A stretch of 64,000 bases of DNA from Chrysogorgia sp. JL179-B06 (GCA_035772405.1 JAYKKM010000261.1:2501-66500); one strand, 5' to 3'. Positions 1 to 9,263 are shown, counted from the first letter of the stretch. Numbers and translations: made by a program. Notes: generated by a model not told the origin, from the letters alone.

Positions 1-543
1 TAACCCTAACCCTAACCCTAACCCTAACCCTAACCCTAACCCTAACCCTAACCCTAACCCTAACCCTAACCCTAACCCTAACCCTAACCCTAACCCTAAC
101 CCTAACCCTAACCCTAACCCTAACCCTAACCCTAACCCTAACCCTAACCCTAACCCTAACCCTAACCCTAACCCTAACCCTAACCCTAACCCTAACCCTA
201 ACCCTAACCCTAACCCTAACCCTAACCCTAACCCTAAACCCGAACCCTAACCCTAACCCTAACCCTAAAACCCTAACCCTAACCCTAACCCTAACCCTAA
301 CCCTAACCCTAACCCTAACCCTAACCCTAACCCTAACCCTAACCCTAACCCTAACCCTAACCCTAACCCTAACCCTAACCCTAACCCTAACCCTAACCCT
401 AACCCTAACCCTAACCCAAACCCTAAACCCTAACCCTAACCCTAACCCTAACCCTAACCCTAACCCTAACCCTAACCCTAACCCTAACCCTAACCCTAAC
501 CCTAACCCTAACCCTAACCCTAACCCTAACCCTAACCCTAACC

Positions 544-584
<41 letters not shown>

Positions 585-1861
585 CCCTAACCCTAACCCT
601 AACCCTAACCCTAACCCTAACCCTAACCCTAACCCTAACCCTAACCCTAACCCTAACCCTAACCCTAACCCTAACCCTAACCCTAACCCTAACCCTAACC
701 CTAACCCTAACCCTAACCCTAACCCTAACCCTAACCCTAACCCTAACCCTAACCCTAACCCTAACCCTAACCCTAACCCTAACCCTAACCCTAACCCTAA
801 CCCTAACCCTAACCCTAACCCTAACCCTAACCCTAACCCTAACCCTAACCCTAACCCTAACCCTAACCCTAACCCTAACCCTAACCCTAACCCTAACCCC
901 TAAACCCTAAACCCTAACCCTAACCCTAACCCTAACCCTAACCCTAACCCTAACCCTAACCCTAACCCTAACCCTAACCCTAACCCTAACCCTAACCCTA
1001 ACCCTAACCCTAACCCTAACCCTAACCCTAACCCTAACCCTAACCCTAACCCTAACCCTAACCCTAACCCTAACCCTAACCCTAACCCTAACCCTAACCC
1101 TAACCCTAACCCTAACCCTAACCCTAACCCTAACCCTAACCCTAACCCTAACCCTAACCCTAACCCTAACCCTAACCCTAACCCTAACCCTAACCCTAAC
1201 CCTAACCCTAACCCTAACCCTAACCCTAACCCTAACCCTAACCCTAACCCTAACCCTAACCCTAACCCTAACCCTAACCCTAACCCTAACCCTAACCCTA
1301 ACCCTAACCCTAACCCTAACCCTAACCCTAACCCTAACCCTAACCCTAACCCTAACCCTAACCCTAACCCTAACCCTAACCCTAACCCTAACCCTAACCC
1401 TAACCCTAACCCTAACCCTAACCCTAACCCTAACCCTAACCCTAACCCTAACCCTAACCCTAACCCTAACCCTAACCCTAACCCTAACCCTAACCCTAAC
1501 CCTAACCCTAACCCTAACCCTAACCCTAACCCTAACCCTAACCCTAACCCTAACCCTAACCCTAACCCTAACCCTAACCCTAACCCTAACCCTAACCCTA
1601 ACCCTAACCCTAACCCTAACCCTAACCCTAACCCTAACCCTAACCCTAACCCTAACCCTAACCCTAACCCTAACCCTAACCCTAACCCTAACCCTAACCC
1701 TAACCCTAACCCTAACCCTAACCCTAACCCTAACCCTAACCCTAACCCTAACCCTAACCCTAACCCTAACCCTAACCCTAACCCTAACCCTAACCCTAAC
1801 CCTAACCCTAACCCTAACCCTAACCCTAACCCTAACCCTAACCCTAACCCTAACCCTAACC

Positions 1862-1902
<41 letters not shown>

Positions 1903-2060
1903 CCCTAACCCTAACCCTAACCCTAACCCTAACCCTAACCCTAACCCTAACCCTAACCCTAACCCTAACCCTAACCCTAACCCTAACCCTAACCCTAACC
2001 CTAACCCTAACCCTAACCCTAACCCTAACCCTAACCCTAACCCTAACCCTAACCCTAACC

Positions 2061-2101
<41 letters not shown>

Positions 2102-2198
2102 CCCTAACCCTAACCCTAACCCTAACCCTAACCCTAACCCTAACCCTAACCCTAACCCTAACCCTAACCCTAACCCTAACCCTACCCTAACCCTAACC

Positions 2199-2239
<41 letters not shown>

Positions 2240-2367
2240 CCCTAACCCTAACCCTAACCCTAACCCTAACCCTAACCCTAACCCTAACCCTAACCCTAAC
2301 CCTAACCCTAACCCTAACCCTAACCCTAACCCTAACCCTAACCCTAACCCTAACCCTAACCCTAACC

Positions 2368-2408
<41 letters not shown>

Positions 2409-3840
2409 CCCTAACCCTAACCCTAACCCTAACCCTAACCCTAACCCTAACCCTAACCCTAACCCTAACCCTAACCCTAACCCTAACCCTAACCCTAACC
2501 CTAACCCTAACCCTAACCCTAACCCTAACCCTAACCCTAACCCTAACCCTAACCCTAACCCTAACCCTAACCCTAACCCTAACCCTAACCCTAACCCTAA
2601 CCCTAACCCTAACCCTAACCCTAACCCTAACCCTAACCCTAACCCTAACCCTAACCCTAACCCTAACCCTAACCCTAACCCTAACCCTAACCCTAACCCT
2701 AACCCTAACCCTAACCCTAACCCTAACCCTAACCCTAACCCTAACCCTAACCCTAACCCTAACCCTAACCCTAACCCTAACCCTAACCCTAACCCTAACC
2801 CTAACCCTAACCCTAACCCTAACCCTAACCCTAACCCTAACCCTAACCCTAACCCTAACCCTAACCCTAAAACCCTAACCCTAACCCTAACCCTAACCCT
2901 AACCCTAACCCTAACCCTAACCCTAACCCTAACCCTAACCCTAACCCTAACCCTAACCCTAACCCTAACCCTAACCCTAACCCTAACCCTAACCCTAACC
3001 CTAACCCTAACCCTAACCCTAACCCTAACCCTAACCCTAACCCTAACCCTAACCCTAACCCTAACCCTAACCCTAACCCTAACCCTAACCCTAACCCTAA
3101 CCCTAACCCTAACCCTAACCCTAACCCTAACCCTAACCCTAACCCTAACCCTAACCCTAACCCTAACCCTAACCCTAACCCTAACCCTAACCCTAACCCT
3201 AACCCTAACCCTAACCCTAACCCTAACCCTAACCCTAACCCTAACCCTAACCCTAACCCTAACCCTAACCCTAACCCTAACCCTAACCCTAACCCTAACC
3301 CTAACCCTAACCCTAACCCTAACCCTAACCCTAACCCTAACCCTAACCCTAACCCTAACCCTAACCCTAACCCTAACCCTAACCCTAACCCTAACCCTAA
3401 CCCTAACCCTAACCCTAACCCTAACCCTAACCCTAACCCTAACCCTAACCCTAACCCTAACCCTAACCCTAACCCTAACCCTAACCCTAACCCTAACCCT
3501 AACCCTAACCCTAACCCTAACCCTAACCCTAACCCTAACCCTAACCCTAACCCTAACCCTAACCCTAACCCTAACCCTAACCCTAACCCTAACCCTAACC
3601 CTAACCCTAACCCTAACCCTAACCCTAACCCTAACCCTAACCCTAACCCTAACCCTAACCCTAACCCTAACCCTAACCCTAACCCTAACCCTAACCCTAA
3701 CCCTAACCCTAACCCTAACCCTAACCCTAACCCTAACCCTAACCCTAACCCTAACCCTAACCCTAACCCTAACCCTAACCCTAACCCTAACCCTAACCCT
3801 AACCCTAACCCTAACCCTAACCCTAACCCTAACCCTAACC

Positions 3841-3881
<41 letters not shown>

Positions 3882-4942
3882 CCCTAACCCTAACCCTAAC
3901 CCTAACCCTAACCCTAACCCTAACCCTAACCCTAACCCTAACCCTAACCCTAACCCTAACCCTAACCCTAACCCTAACCCTAACCCTAACCCTAACCCTA
4001 ACCCTAACCCTAACCCTAACCCTAACCCTAACCCTAACCCTAACCCTAACCCTAACCCTAACCCTAACCCTAACCCTAACCCTAACCCTAACCCTAACCC
4101 TAACCCTAACCCTAACCCTAACCCTAACCCTAACCCTAACCCTAACCCTAACCCTAACCCTAACCCTAACCCTAACCCTAACCCTAACCCTAACCCTAAC
4201 CCTAACCCTAACCCTAACCCTAACCCTAACCCTAACCCTAACCCTAACCCTAACCCTAACCCTAACCCTAACCCTAACCCTAACCCTAACCCTAACCCTA
4301 ACCCTAACCCTAACCCTAACCCTAACCCTAACCCTAACCCTAACCCTAACCCTAACCCTAACCCTAACCCTAACCCTAACCCTAACCCTAACCCTAACCC
4401 TAACCCTAACCCTAACCCTAACCCTAACCCTAACCCTAACCCTAACCCTAACCCTAACCCTAACCCTAACCCTAACCCTAACCCTAACCCTAACCCTAAC
4501 CCTAACCCTAACCCTAACCCTAACCCTAACCCTAACCCTAACCCTAACCCTAACCCTAACCCTAACCCTAACCCTAACCCTAACCCTAACCCTAACCCTA
4601 ACCCTAACCCTAACCCTAACCCTAACCCTAACCCTAACCCTAACCCTAACCCTAACCCTAACCCTAACCCTAACCCTAACCCTAACCCTAACCCTAACCC
4701 TAACCCTAACCCTAACCCTAACCCTAACCCTAACCCTAACCCTAACCCTAACCCTAACCCTAACCCTAACCCTAACCCTAACCCTAACCCTAACCCTAAC
4801 CCTAACCCTAACCCTAACCCTAACCCTAACCCTAACCCTAACCCTAACCCTAACCCTAACCCTAACCCTAACCCTAACCCTAACCCTAACCCTAACCCTA
4901 ACCCTAACCCTAACCCTAACCCTAACCCTAACCCTAACCCTC

Positions 4943-4979
<37 letters not shown>

Positions 4980-4980
4980 T
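1..4980. repeat. Telomere, CCCTAA/TTAGGG array
   Basis: Nearly perfect 6-bp CCCTAA repeats on the plus strand from the first base, so the G-rich strand ends at position 1, as expected for a left chromosome end. Variants are few. CCCTAAA occurs near 235, 424, 565, 903, 909, 1882, 2080, 2219, 2388, 3860 and 4963. CCCTAAAA occurs near 268 and 2869, CCCGAA near 241, CCCAAA near 416, a short CCCTA near 2184, and a CCCTCCTAA break near 4941. Stretches of about 1 kb (912-1880, 2872-3858, 3864-4938) are perfect. The array decays at 4976-4980 into AT-rich DNA. TTAGGG is shared by most animals outside arthropods and by many fungi and protists, so it does not identify the species. Confidence 0.98.
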
Positions 4981-5024
4981 AATATAAAAAATTAAAAATA
5001 AAAAAAAATGAAAAAAAAACAAAA
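4981..5024. other. A-rich telomere-proximal transition
   Basis: This short A-rich stretch separates the last degenerate CCCTAA copy from the inverted repeat at 5025. No coding or RNA signal is visible. It marks the inner telomere boundary. Confidence 0.7.
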
Positions 5025-5095
5025 CCCTAACCCAAAAACCCTAAATATTAAATAAATGTTTATTTTGGGTTTATGGGTTTTTTCAAGGGTTAGGG
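5025..5095. repeat. Quasi-palindrome at the telomere polarity switch
   Basis: The left arm begins CCCTAACCC (5025-5033) and pairs with GGGTTAGGG (5087-5095). Inside, A-run 5034-5038 faces T-run 5078-5083, CCC 5039-5041 faces GGG 5075-5077, and TAAA 5042-5045 faces TTTA 5070-5073. At the centre AATAAA (5051-5056) faces TTTATT (5059-5064) across a TG loop. The arms differ by small insertions, so the palindrome is old or imperfect. To its left telomeric repeats read CCCTAA; to its right they read TTAGGG. Confidence 0.8.
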
Positions 5096-5475
5096 TTAGG
5101 GTTAGGGTTAGGGTTAGGAGGGTTAGGGTTAGGATTTGGGTTTTTTTAGGTTTATTTCAAAAAAAAAAAAAAATCATTACAAATGGCGGTTAGGGTTACG
5201 GGGGGGTTAGGGTTAGGCTGGTTAGGGTTAGGAGGGTTAGGGTTAGGATTTGGGTTTTTTTTGGGTTTATTTCAGAAAAAAAAAAAAAAAAAAAAATCAA
5301 TAAAAATGGCGGTTAGGGTTACGGTTAGGGTTAGGCTGGTTAGGGTTAGGAGGGTTAGGGTTAGGATTTGGGTTGGTTTTGGGGTTTATTTCAGAAAAAA
5401 AAATTAAAAATCTAGGATTAGGTTTATGGCAGTTAGGGTTAGGAGGGTTAGGGTTAGGAGAGTTAGGGTTAGGAT
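5088..5475 (+). repeat. Inverted telomere-like block of 120-123 bp tandem units
   Basis: TTAGGG and variants (TTAGGAGGG, TTAGGCTGG, GGTTACGG) lie on the plus strand, opposite to the terminal telomere. The block is organised in larger units, each starting at ATGGCGGTTAGGG or ATGGCAGTTAGGG (5183, 5306, 5426). Each full unit has a telomere-like part, then a GGATTTGGGTTT segment, a GGTTTATTTCA(G) segment and a long A-run. The first (5088-5182) and last (5426-5475) units are partial. An open frame through 5183-5407 only translates these repeats and is not a gene. Confidence 0.9.
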
Positions 5476-5490
5476 TTGGATTTGTTCGAG

Positions 5491-5720
5491 AAAAATCATA
5501 AAAAAACCTTGAAAAACCCTTTAAAAATCATTTAAAAACCCTTAAAAAACCCCTAAAAACCCGCTTTAAAAAACCCTTAAAAACCTTTAAAAATCATTTT
5601 TAAAATATTTAAAAAAAACCATTTAAAAACCCTTTAAAAACCCTTAAAAATACTTTGAAAACCCTTTAAAAACGCTTTAAAAATCATTTAAAAACCCTTA
5701 AAAAACCTATAAAAATCATT
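5491..5720. repeat. A-tract repeat with 10-11 bp period
   Basis: Degenerate copies of CCCTTTAAAAA, TCATTTAAAAA and CCCTTAAAAA follow each other almost without break; most are 10 or 11 bp long. The plus strand has only about four or five G residues over 230 bp. A-runs of five or six recur once per helical turn, a pattern known to give intrinsically curved DNA. CCCTTAAAAA could be a decayed CCCTAA derivative, which would mean a second polarity switch relative to the block before it, but that origin is inference. Confidence 0.8.
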
Positions 5721-6095
5721 TATAATTTATATTTACAATTTATATTTATATTTAAAAAAAACCGTTAAAAAATAATTTAAAAAAACCGTTAAAAAAAAAT
5801 ATATTCAAAAAATTATTAAAAAATATTTAATAAATATTAGTATATTATGTTATTTATGAGTATTTCATAGATATATGTGTTAAGTTATACTCACAATATC
5901 TACTTTCTACATATTTGAATAAAAAACCGTTAATTTTTAAAAAAAAAAAAAAATTTCGTAAAAAATTAAAAAAAATATTTAATAAATATTACTATATAAT
6001 GTTATATATGAGTAATCCATCTATATATTATCAATTTCGTCTTTAGTTCTACTCACAGTATGTAATATACGCATATTTGAATAAAAAACCGTTAT
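5721..6095. repeat. AT-rich region with a diverged ~155 bp duplication
   Basis: Two related copies are visible, about 5818-5932 and 5970-6093. Shared landmarks in order are AAATATTTAATAAATATTA, a TATGAGTA motif, ACTCACA, CATATTTGAAT and AAAAAACCGTT. The offset grows from 152 to 162 bp through small insertions. The motif ACCGTTA also occurs at about 5761 and 5785. Long A-runs lie between the copies. I see no gene here. Confidence 0.75.
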
Positions 6096-6441
6096 AATTT
6101 GGTAAATGTTCATATATTAAGTGTATTCGATGTTATAAGTATGCTAAATGGATTATTTCATGAAGTGGAATTACTACTGGCTTAGTTTTGCCCCCCCCAT
6201 CCCCAACCCACCGACCGTATATGCCACGTTACCTATATGGACAAACCAACGAGGGAGAGGATGTGGGAAAGGGTTTTAGACTATGTCAACATTGCATTTA
6301 TACTATAGAAGTGGTATAATTTACAATATTTTTTATATACAATGCTGTTTCAAAAGTTTCATTTAATGATGCAGTTTAGATGTAAGCTATTAGTTTCACA
6401 AAAAAGCTAAATGCTTTAGCTCCATTTAACGTATAACAATC
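6096..6441. other. Unique AT-rich spacer, no gene seen
   Basis: About 345 bp not obviously related to the surrounding repeats. A C-tract (6191-6198) is followed by a C-rich stretch to about 6218, and a purine-rich run lies at 6251-6274. No open frame of useful length, no tRNA-like fold and no transposon end was recognised. As the only apparently single-copy stretch of any length between telomere and satellite, it is the best chromosome-end-specific sequence in the window. Confidence 0.6.
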
Positions 6442-7262
6442 TGACCGAAACATGCGCAGTTGATATCCCCCCCTGAATATTCAATATTTGCAATAAATTA
6501 TATAAGCATTGTTGTTCCAATAACAAATGCGCATATTATTCATGAATATTTCAATCACAAATAATTCAACGCATGCTCTGTACATAGATACAATAATACA
6601 ATATATATTAATATAATAAATAAAAATGACCGAAACATGCGCAGTTGATGGCCCACCCTGAATATTCAATATTTCTAATTAATAATATAACCATTGTTGT
6701 TCCAATAACAAAGACGCATATTACTCATGAATATTTCAATCACAAATATTTCAACGCATGTTATATAAAGAGTAACAATAATACAATATATATTAATATA
6801 ATAAATAAAAATGATAATTACTATTAATTTTACTATAATAATATAACCATTGTTGTTCCAATAACAAAGACGCATATTAATCATGATTATTTCAATCACA
6901 AATATTTCAATGCATGTTTAATACAGTAACAATAATACAATATATATTAATATAATAAATAAAAATGATAATTACTATTAATTTTACTATAATAATATAA
7001 CCATTGTTGTTCCAATAACAAAGGCGCATATTAATGATGAATATTTCAATCACAAATATTTCAATGCATGTTCATTACATAGTAACAATAATACAATATA
7101 TATTAATATAATAAATAAAAATGATAATTACTATTAATTTAACTATAAGAATATAACCATTGTTGTTCCAATAACAAAGATGCATATTACTCATGATTAT
7201 TTCAATCAAATATTTCAACGCATGTTAAAGAGTAACAATAATACAATATATCTTAATATAAT
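6442..7262. repeat. Five-copy AT-rich tandem repeat (141-185 bp)
   Basis: Copies start at 6442, 6627, 6812, 6966 and 7122 (lengths 185, 185, 154, 156 and about 141). All share CATTGTTGTTCCAATAACAAA, then GCATATTA, ATTTCAATCA and an AATAATACAATATAT/TAATATAATA tail. Copies 1 and 2 start with a GC-richer head (TGACCGAAACATGCGCAG, then GTTGAT). Copies 3-5 have TGATAATTACTATTAATTT instead, which explains the length step. Copy 1 is the most diverged. Short open frames on both strands follow the repeat period and show no coding character. Confidence 0.9.
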
Positions 7263-7286
7263 AGACTACTATTAATTTTACTATAA

Positions 7287-7317
7287 CTACTAATAGTACT
7301 AGAACTGCTATTAGTAG
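7287..7317. repeat. Perfect 10-bp inverted repeat
   Basis: CTACTAATAG (7287-7296) and CTATTAGTAG (7308-7317) are exact reverse complements separated by an 11-nt loop. No U-run or coding context supports a transcription terminator. It sits in the spacer between two tandem repeat families. Confidence 0.8.
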
Positions 7318-7361
7318 AACCGTTATAATAGTACATCCGTACATGTCGCTAATTATACTAT

Positions 7362-7409
7362 GTCCTATATTCCGCACATGTGCGCGTCCTATATTCCGCA
7401 CATCACGCA
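7362..7409. repeat. 24-bp direct repeat, two copies
   Basis: GTCCTATATTCCGCACAT occurs at 7362 and again at 7386, giving a 24-bp period. The first copy runs into the palindrome GCACATGTGC (7374-7383). It forms the left edge of the minisatellite. Confidence 0.85.
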
Positions 7410-7861
7410 CACCTGCACTTTTATAAGTGTGCGTTAAAAACATGTGCGTAACGTAAACTAGACATTTACAAGTGTCCATTACACACATGTGCAGAACGCA
7501 CAGCTACACTTTTATAAATGTGCGTTACACAAATGTGCAGAACGCACAGCTACAGTTTTATAAGTGTATAAGTGTGCGTTACACATGTGCAGAACGCACG
7601 CTGCACAAAAATAAGTGTGCGTTCTGCACAACTGCGTCACATGACTAGACATTTAAAAGTGCACTTTTATAAGTGTTAGTTACGAACATGTGCCTCACGC
7701 ACACCTGTACTTTTATAAGTAAGTGCACTTTTATAACTGTGCGTTACGCACATGTGCCTCACGCACACCTGTACTTTTATAAGTAAGTGCACTTTTATAA
7801 GTGTTAGTTACGCACATATGCGTTACGCACACCTGCACTTTTATAAGTGCACTTTTATAAG
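7366..7861. repeat. Palindrome-rich minisatellite, 46-64 bp units
   Basis: Units repeat the order CACTTTTATAAGTG, GTGCGTTACGCAC, ACATGTGC, ACGCACACCTG. Each of the first three elements is itself a full or partial inverted repeat. The ACATGTGC (or variant) landmark falls near 7376, 7440, 7485, 7531, 7583, 7686, 7750 and 7814; the last three are exactly 64 bp apart and best conserved, while earlier units are shorter and diverged. The repeat is rich in CpG and in TATA-like TTTATAAG. It stops abruptly against the satellite at 7862. Open frames here are repeat shadows. Confidence 0.9.
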
Positions 7862-8570
7862 ATTCGATTTTGGGGGCCTGGGAAAAATTTTCTTACTGGC
7901 AAGAGGTGACATTTCAAAATTTCTTCTGATTCGGATAGAGCACTTCACTGGCTTTCCAACGGTATGACGCACGTCCGGTTTGGATCAAAATTGGGGGCGT
8001 GGTCAACGATTTTTCGATTTTGGGGGCCTGGGAAACATTTTCTCACTGGCAAGAGGTGACATTTCAAAATTTCTTCTGATTCGGAGAGAGCACTTCACTG
8101 GCTTTCCAACGGTATGACGCACGTCCGGTTTGGATAAAAATTGGGGGCGTGGCCAAATAATTTTTTTATTATTACTAATTCGGATAGAGCTCGTAGCGGG
8201 CTTTCGAATTCGCCGACCCTCGTCCGGTTTGGATGAAAATTGGGGGCGTGGTCAACGATTTTTCGATTTTGGGGGCCTGGGAAAAATTTTCTCACTGGCA
8301 AGAGGTGACAGTTTAAAATTTCTTCTGATTCGGATAGAGCACTTCACTGGCTTTGCAACGGTATGACGCACGTCCGGTTTGGATGAAAATTGGGGGCGTG
8401 GTCAACGATTTTTCGATTTTGGGGGCCTGGGAAAAATTTTCTCACTGGCAAGAGGTGACATTTCAAAATTTCTTCTGATTCGGATAGAGCACTTCACTGG
8501 CTTTCCAACGGTATGACGCACGTCCGGTTTGGATGAAAATTGGGGGCGTGGTTAACGATTTTTCGATTTT
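7862..8570. repeat. Telomere-side edge of the satellite, diverged A units
   Basis: Four units near the minisatellite border carry TTTTCTTACTGG or TTTTCTCACTGG (7884, 8035, 8283, 8433) where all later units have TTGAAGTACTGG. One C form interrupts them. The region has more private changes (GATCAAAATT, GATAAAAATT, ACAGTTTAAAA) than the interior. Edge units of satellite arrays are often less homogenised by unequal exchange, and this edge fits that pattern. Confidence 0.88.
8122..8220. repeat. Satellite form C, 99 bp, telomere side
   Basis: Measured from one CGTCCGGTTTGG to the next, this unit is 99 bp rather than 150. After GGGGGCGTGGCCAA it goes to a T-rich stretch and TTATTATTACTAATTCGG, skipping the GGGGGCCTGGG to TTTCTTCTG half of unit A. 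Its right half also differs (CTCGTAGCGGGCTTTCG, then AATTCGCCGACC). Related forms occur at 63.2 and 63.4 kb. Confidence 0.85.
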
Positions 8571-8720
8571 GGGGGCCTGGGAAAAATTGAAGTACTGGCA
8601 AGAGGTGACATTTCAAAATTTCTTCTGATTCGGATAGAGCACTTCACTGGCTTTCCAACGGTATGACGCACGTCCGGTTTGGATGAAAATTGGGGGCGTG
8701 GTCAACGATTTTTCGATTTT
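8571..8720. repeat. Satellite unit A, representative 150-bp monomer
   Basis: The unit is taken from one GGGGGCCTGGG to the next. Landmarks in order: GGGGGCCTGGGAAAAATTG, AAGTACTGGCAAGAGGTGAC, CAAAATTTCTTCTGATTCGG, ATAGAGCACTTCACTGG, CTTTCCAACGGTATGACG, CACGTCCGGTTTGGATG, AAAATTGGGGGCGTGG, TCAACGATTTTTCGATTTT. The T/G run at the unit join varies among copies (T3-T4, G4-G6). The minus strand holds a short open frame that is kept or broken by that run, so it is not a coding repeat. Confidence 0.95.
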
Positions 8721-9102
8721 GGGGCCTGGGAAAAATTGAAGTACTGGCAAGAGGTGACATTTCAAAATTTCTTCTGATTCGGATAGAGCACTTCACTGGC
8801 TTTCCAACGGTATGACGCACGTCCGGTTTGGATGAAAATTGGGGGCGTGGTCAACGATTTTTCGATTTGGGGGGCCTGGGAAAAATTGAAGTACTGGCAA
8901 GAGGTGACATTTCAAAATTTCTTCTGATTCGGATAGAGCACTTCACTGGCTTTCCAACGGTATGACGCACGTCCGGTTTGGATGAAAATTGGGGGCGTGG
9001 TCAACGATTTTTCGATTTGGGGGCCTGGGAAAAATTGAAGTACTGGCAAGAGGTGACATTTCAAAATTTCTTCTGATTCGGATAGAGCACTTCACTGGCT
9101 TT
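8721..9102. repeat. A-only stretch before the first B module
   Basis: Plain tandem A units with the interior sequence type; the first is one base short at the T/G run (T4G4). They lead into the first CCAACCG variant at 9103, which marks the start of B. Confidence 0.9.
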
Positions 9103-9263
9103 CCAACCGTATGACGCACGTCCGGTTTGGATGAGAATTGTGGAGTGGAGGAGGTTTAGAGTAAAGTTTAGAGTTAAAGTTAGGGTTCGAATAAATTCGG
9201 GCACTTTCCCGCCGGAATTTTTAAAATTTTTGATTGGATCAGATAGAGCACTTCACTGGCTTT
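9103..9263. repeat. Satellite module B, representative 161 bp
   Basis: Measured from CCAACCG to the next CCAACGG. The left part is shared with A up to GGATGA, where AAAATTGGGGGCGTGG is replaced by GAATTGTGGAGTGGAGGAGG. Next come a purine-rich stretch with TTTAGAGT and TTAGAGTT words, GTTAGGGTTCG, AATAAATTCGGGCACTTTCC, CGCCGGAATTTTTAAAAT, then T(T/G)TTGATTGGATCAGATAG. It rejoins A at ATAGAGCACTTC. Two right-hand subtypes exist, AATTTTTGATTGG and AATTGTTGATTGG. The CCAACCG and GGATGAGAATT changes travel with B in most copies. Confidence 0.93.

Noticed and set aside
235..912. Plant-type TTTAGGG telomere
   Set aside because: Only scattered CCCTAAA units are present; the array is overwhelmingly the 6-bp type.
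3859..5022. 387-codon minus-strand open frame rich in Val-Arg
   Set aside because: It is the TTAGGG repeat read in one frame. The 6-bp period has no stop in that frame; there is no gene.
5183..5407. 74-codon plus-strand open frame starting ATGGCGG
   Set aside because: It spans the inverted telomere-like units and their A-runs. The start codon recurs in each unit and composition follows the repeat.
5025..5475. Simple fold-back read artefact of the telomere
   Set aside because: The inverted side is degenerate and built of 120-123 bp units unlike the terminal array, so it is not a mirror copy. A chimeric join at 5057 itself is not excluded.
6096..6441. Hidden gene or RNA in the unique spacer
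   Set aside because: No open frame of useful length, no splice-supported exon and no tRNA-like fold could be found by eye.
6481..7488. Overlapping small open frames on both strands (60-87 codons)
   Set aside because: They follow the five-copy tandem repeat and the minisatellite, occur on both strands at once, and have no recognisable domain.
7366..7861. CRISPR-like array of palindromic repeats
   Set aside because: The whole unit repeats with no unique spacers, the chromosome end is eukaryotic, and no cas-like gene is present.
8571..8720. CENP-B box
   Set aside because: The complement of TTTCCAACGG gives CGTTGGAAA, matching the centre of the human box. The flanking essential TTCG and CGGG positions do not match, and the site lies in a subtelomeric array.
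9103..9263. B module as a transposon insertion into unit A
   Set aside because: No target-site duplication, terminal repeats or coding sequence; flanks are in register, length is near A, and intermediates connect the two.
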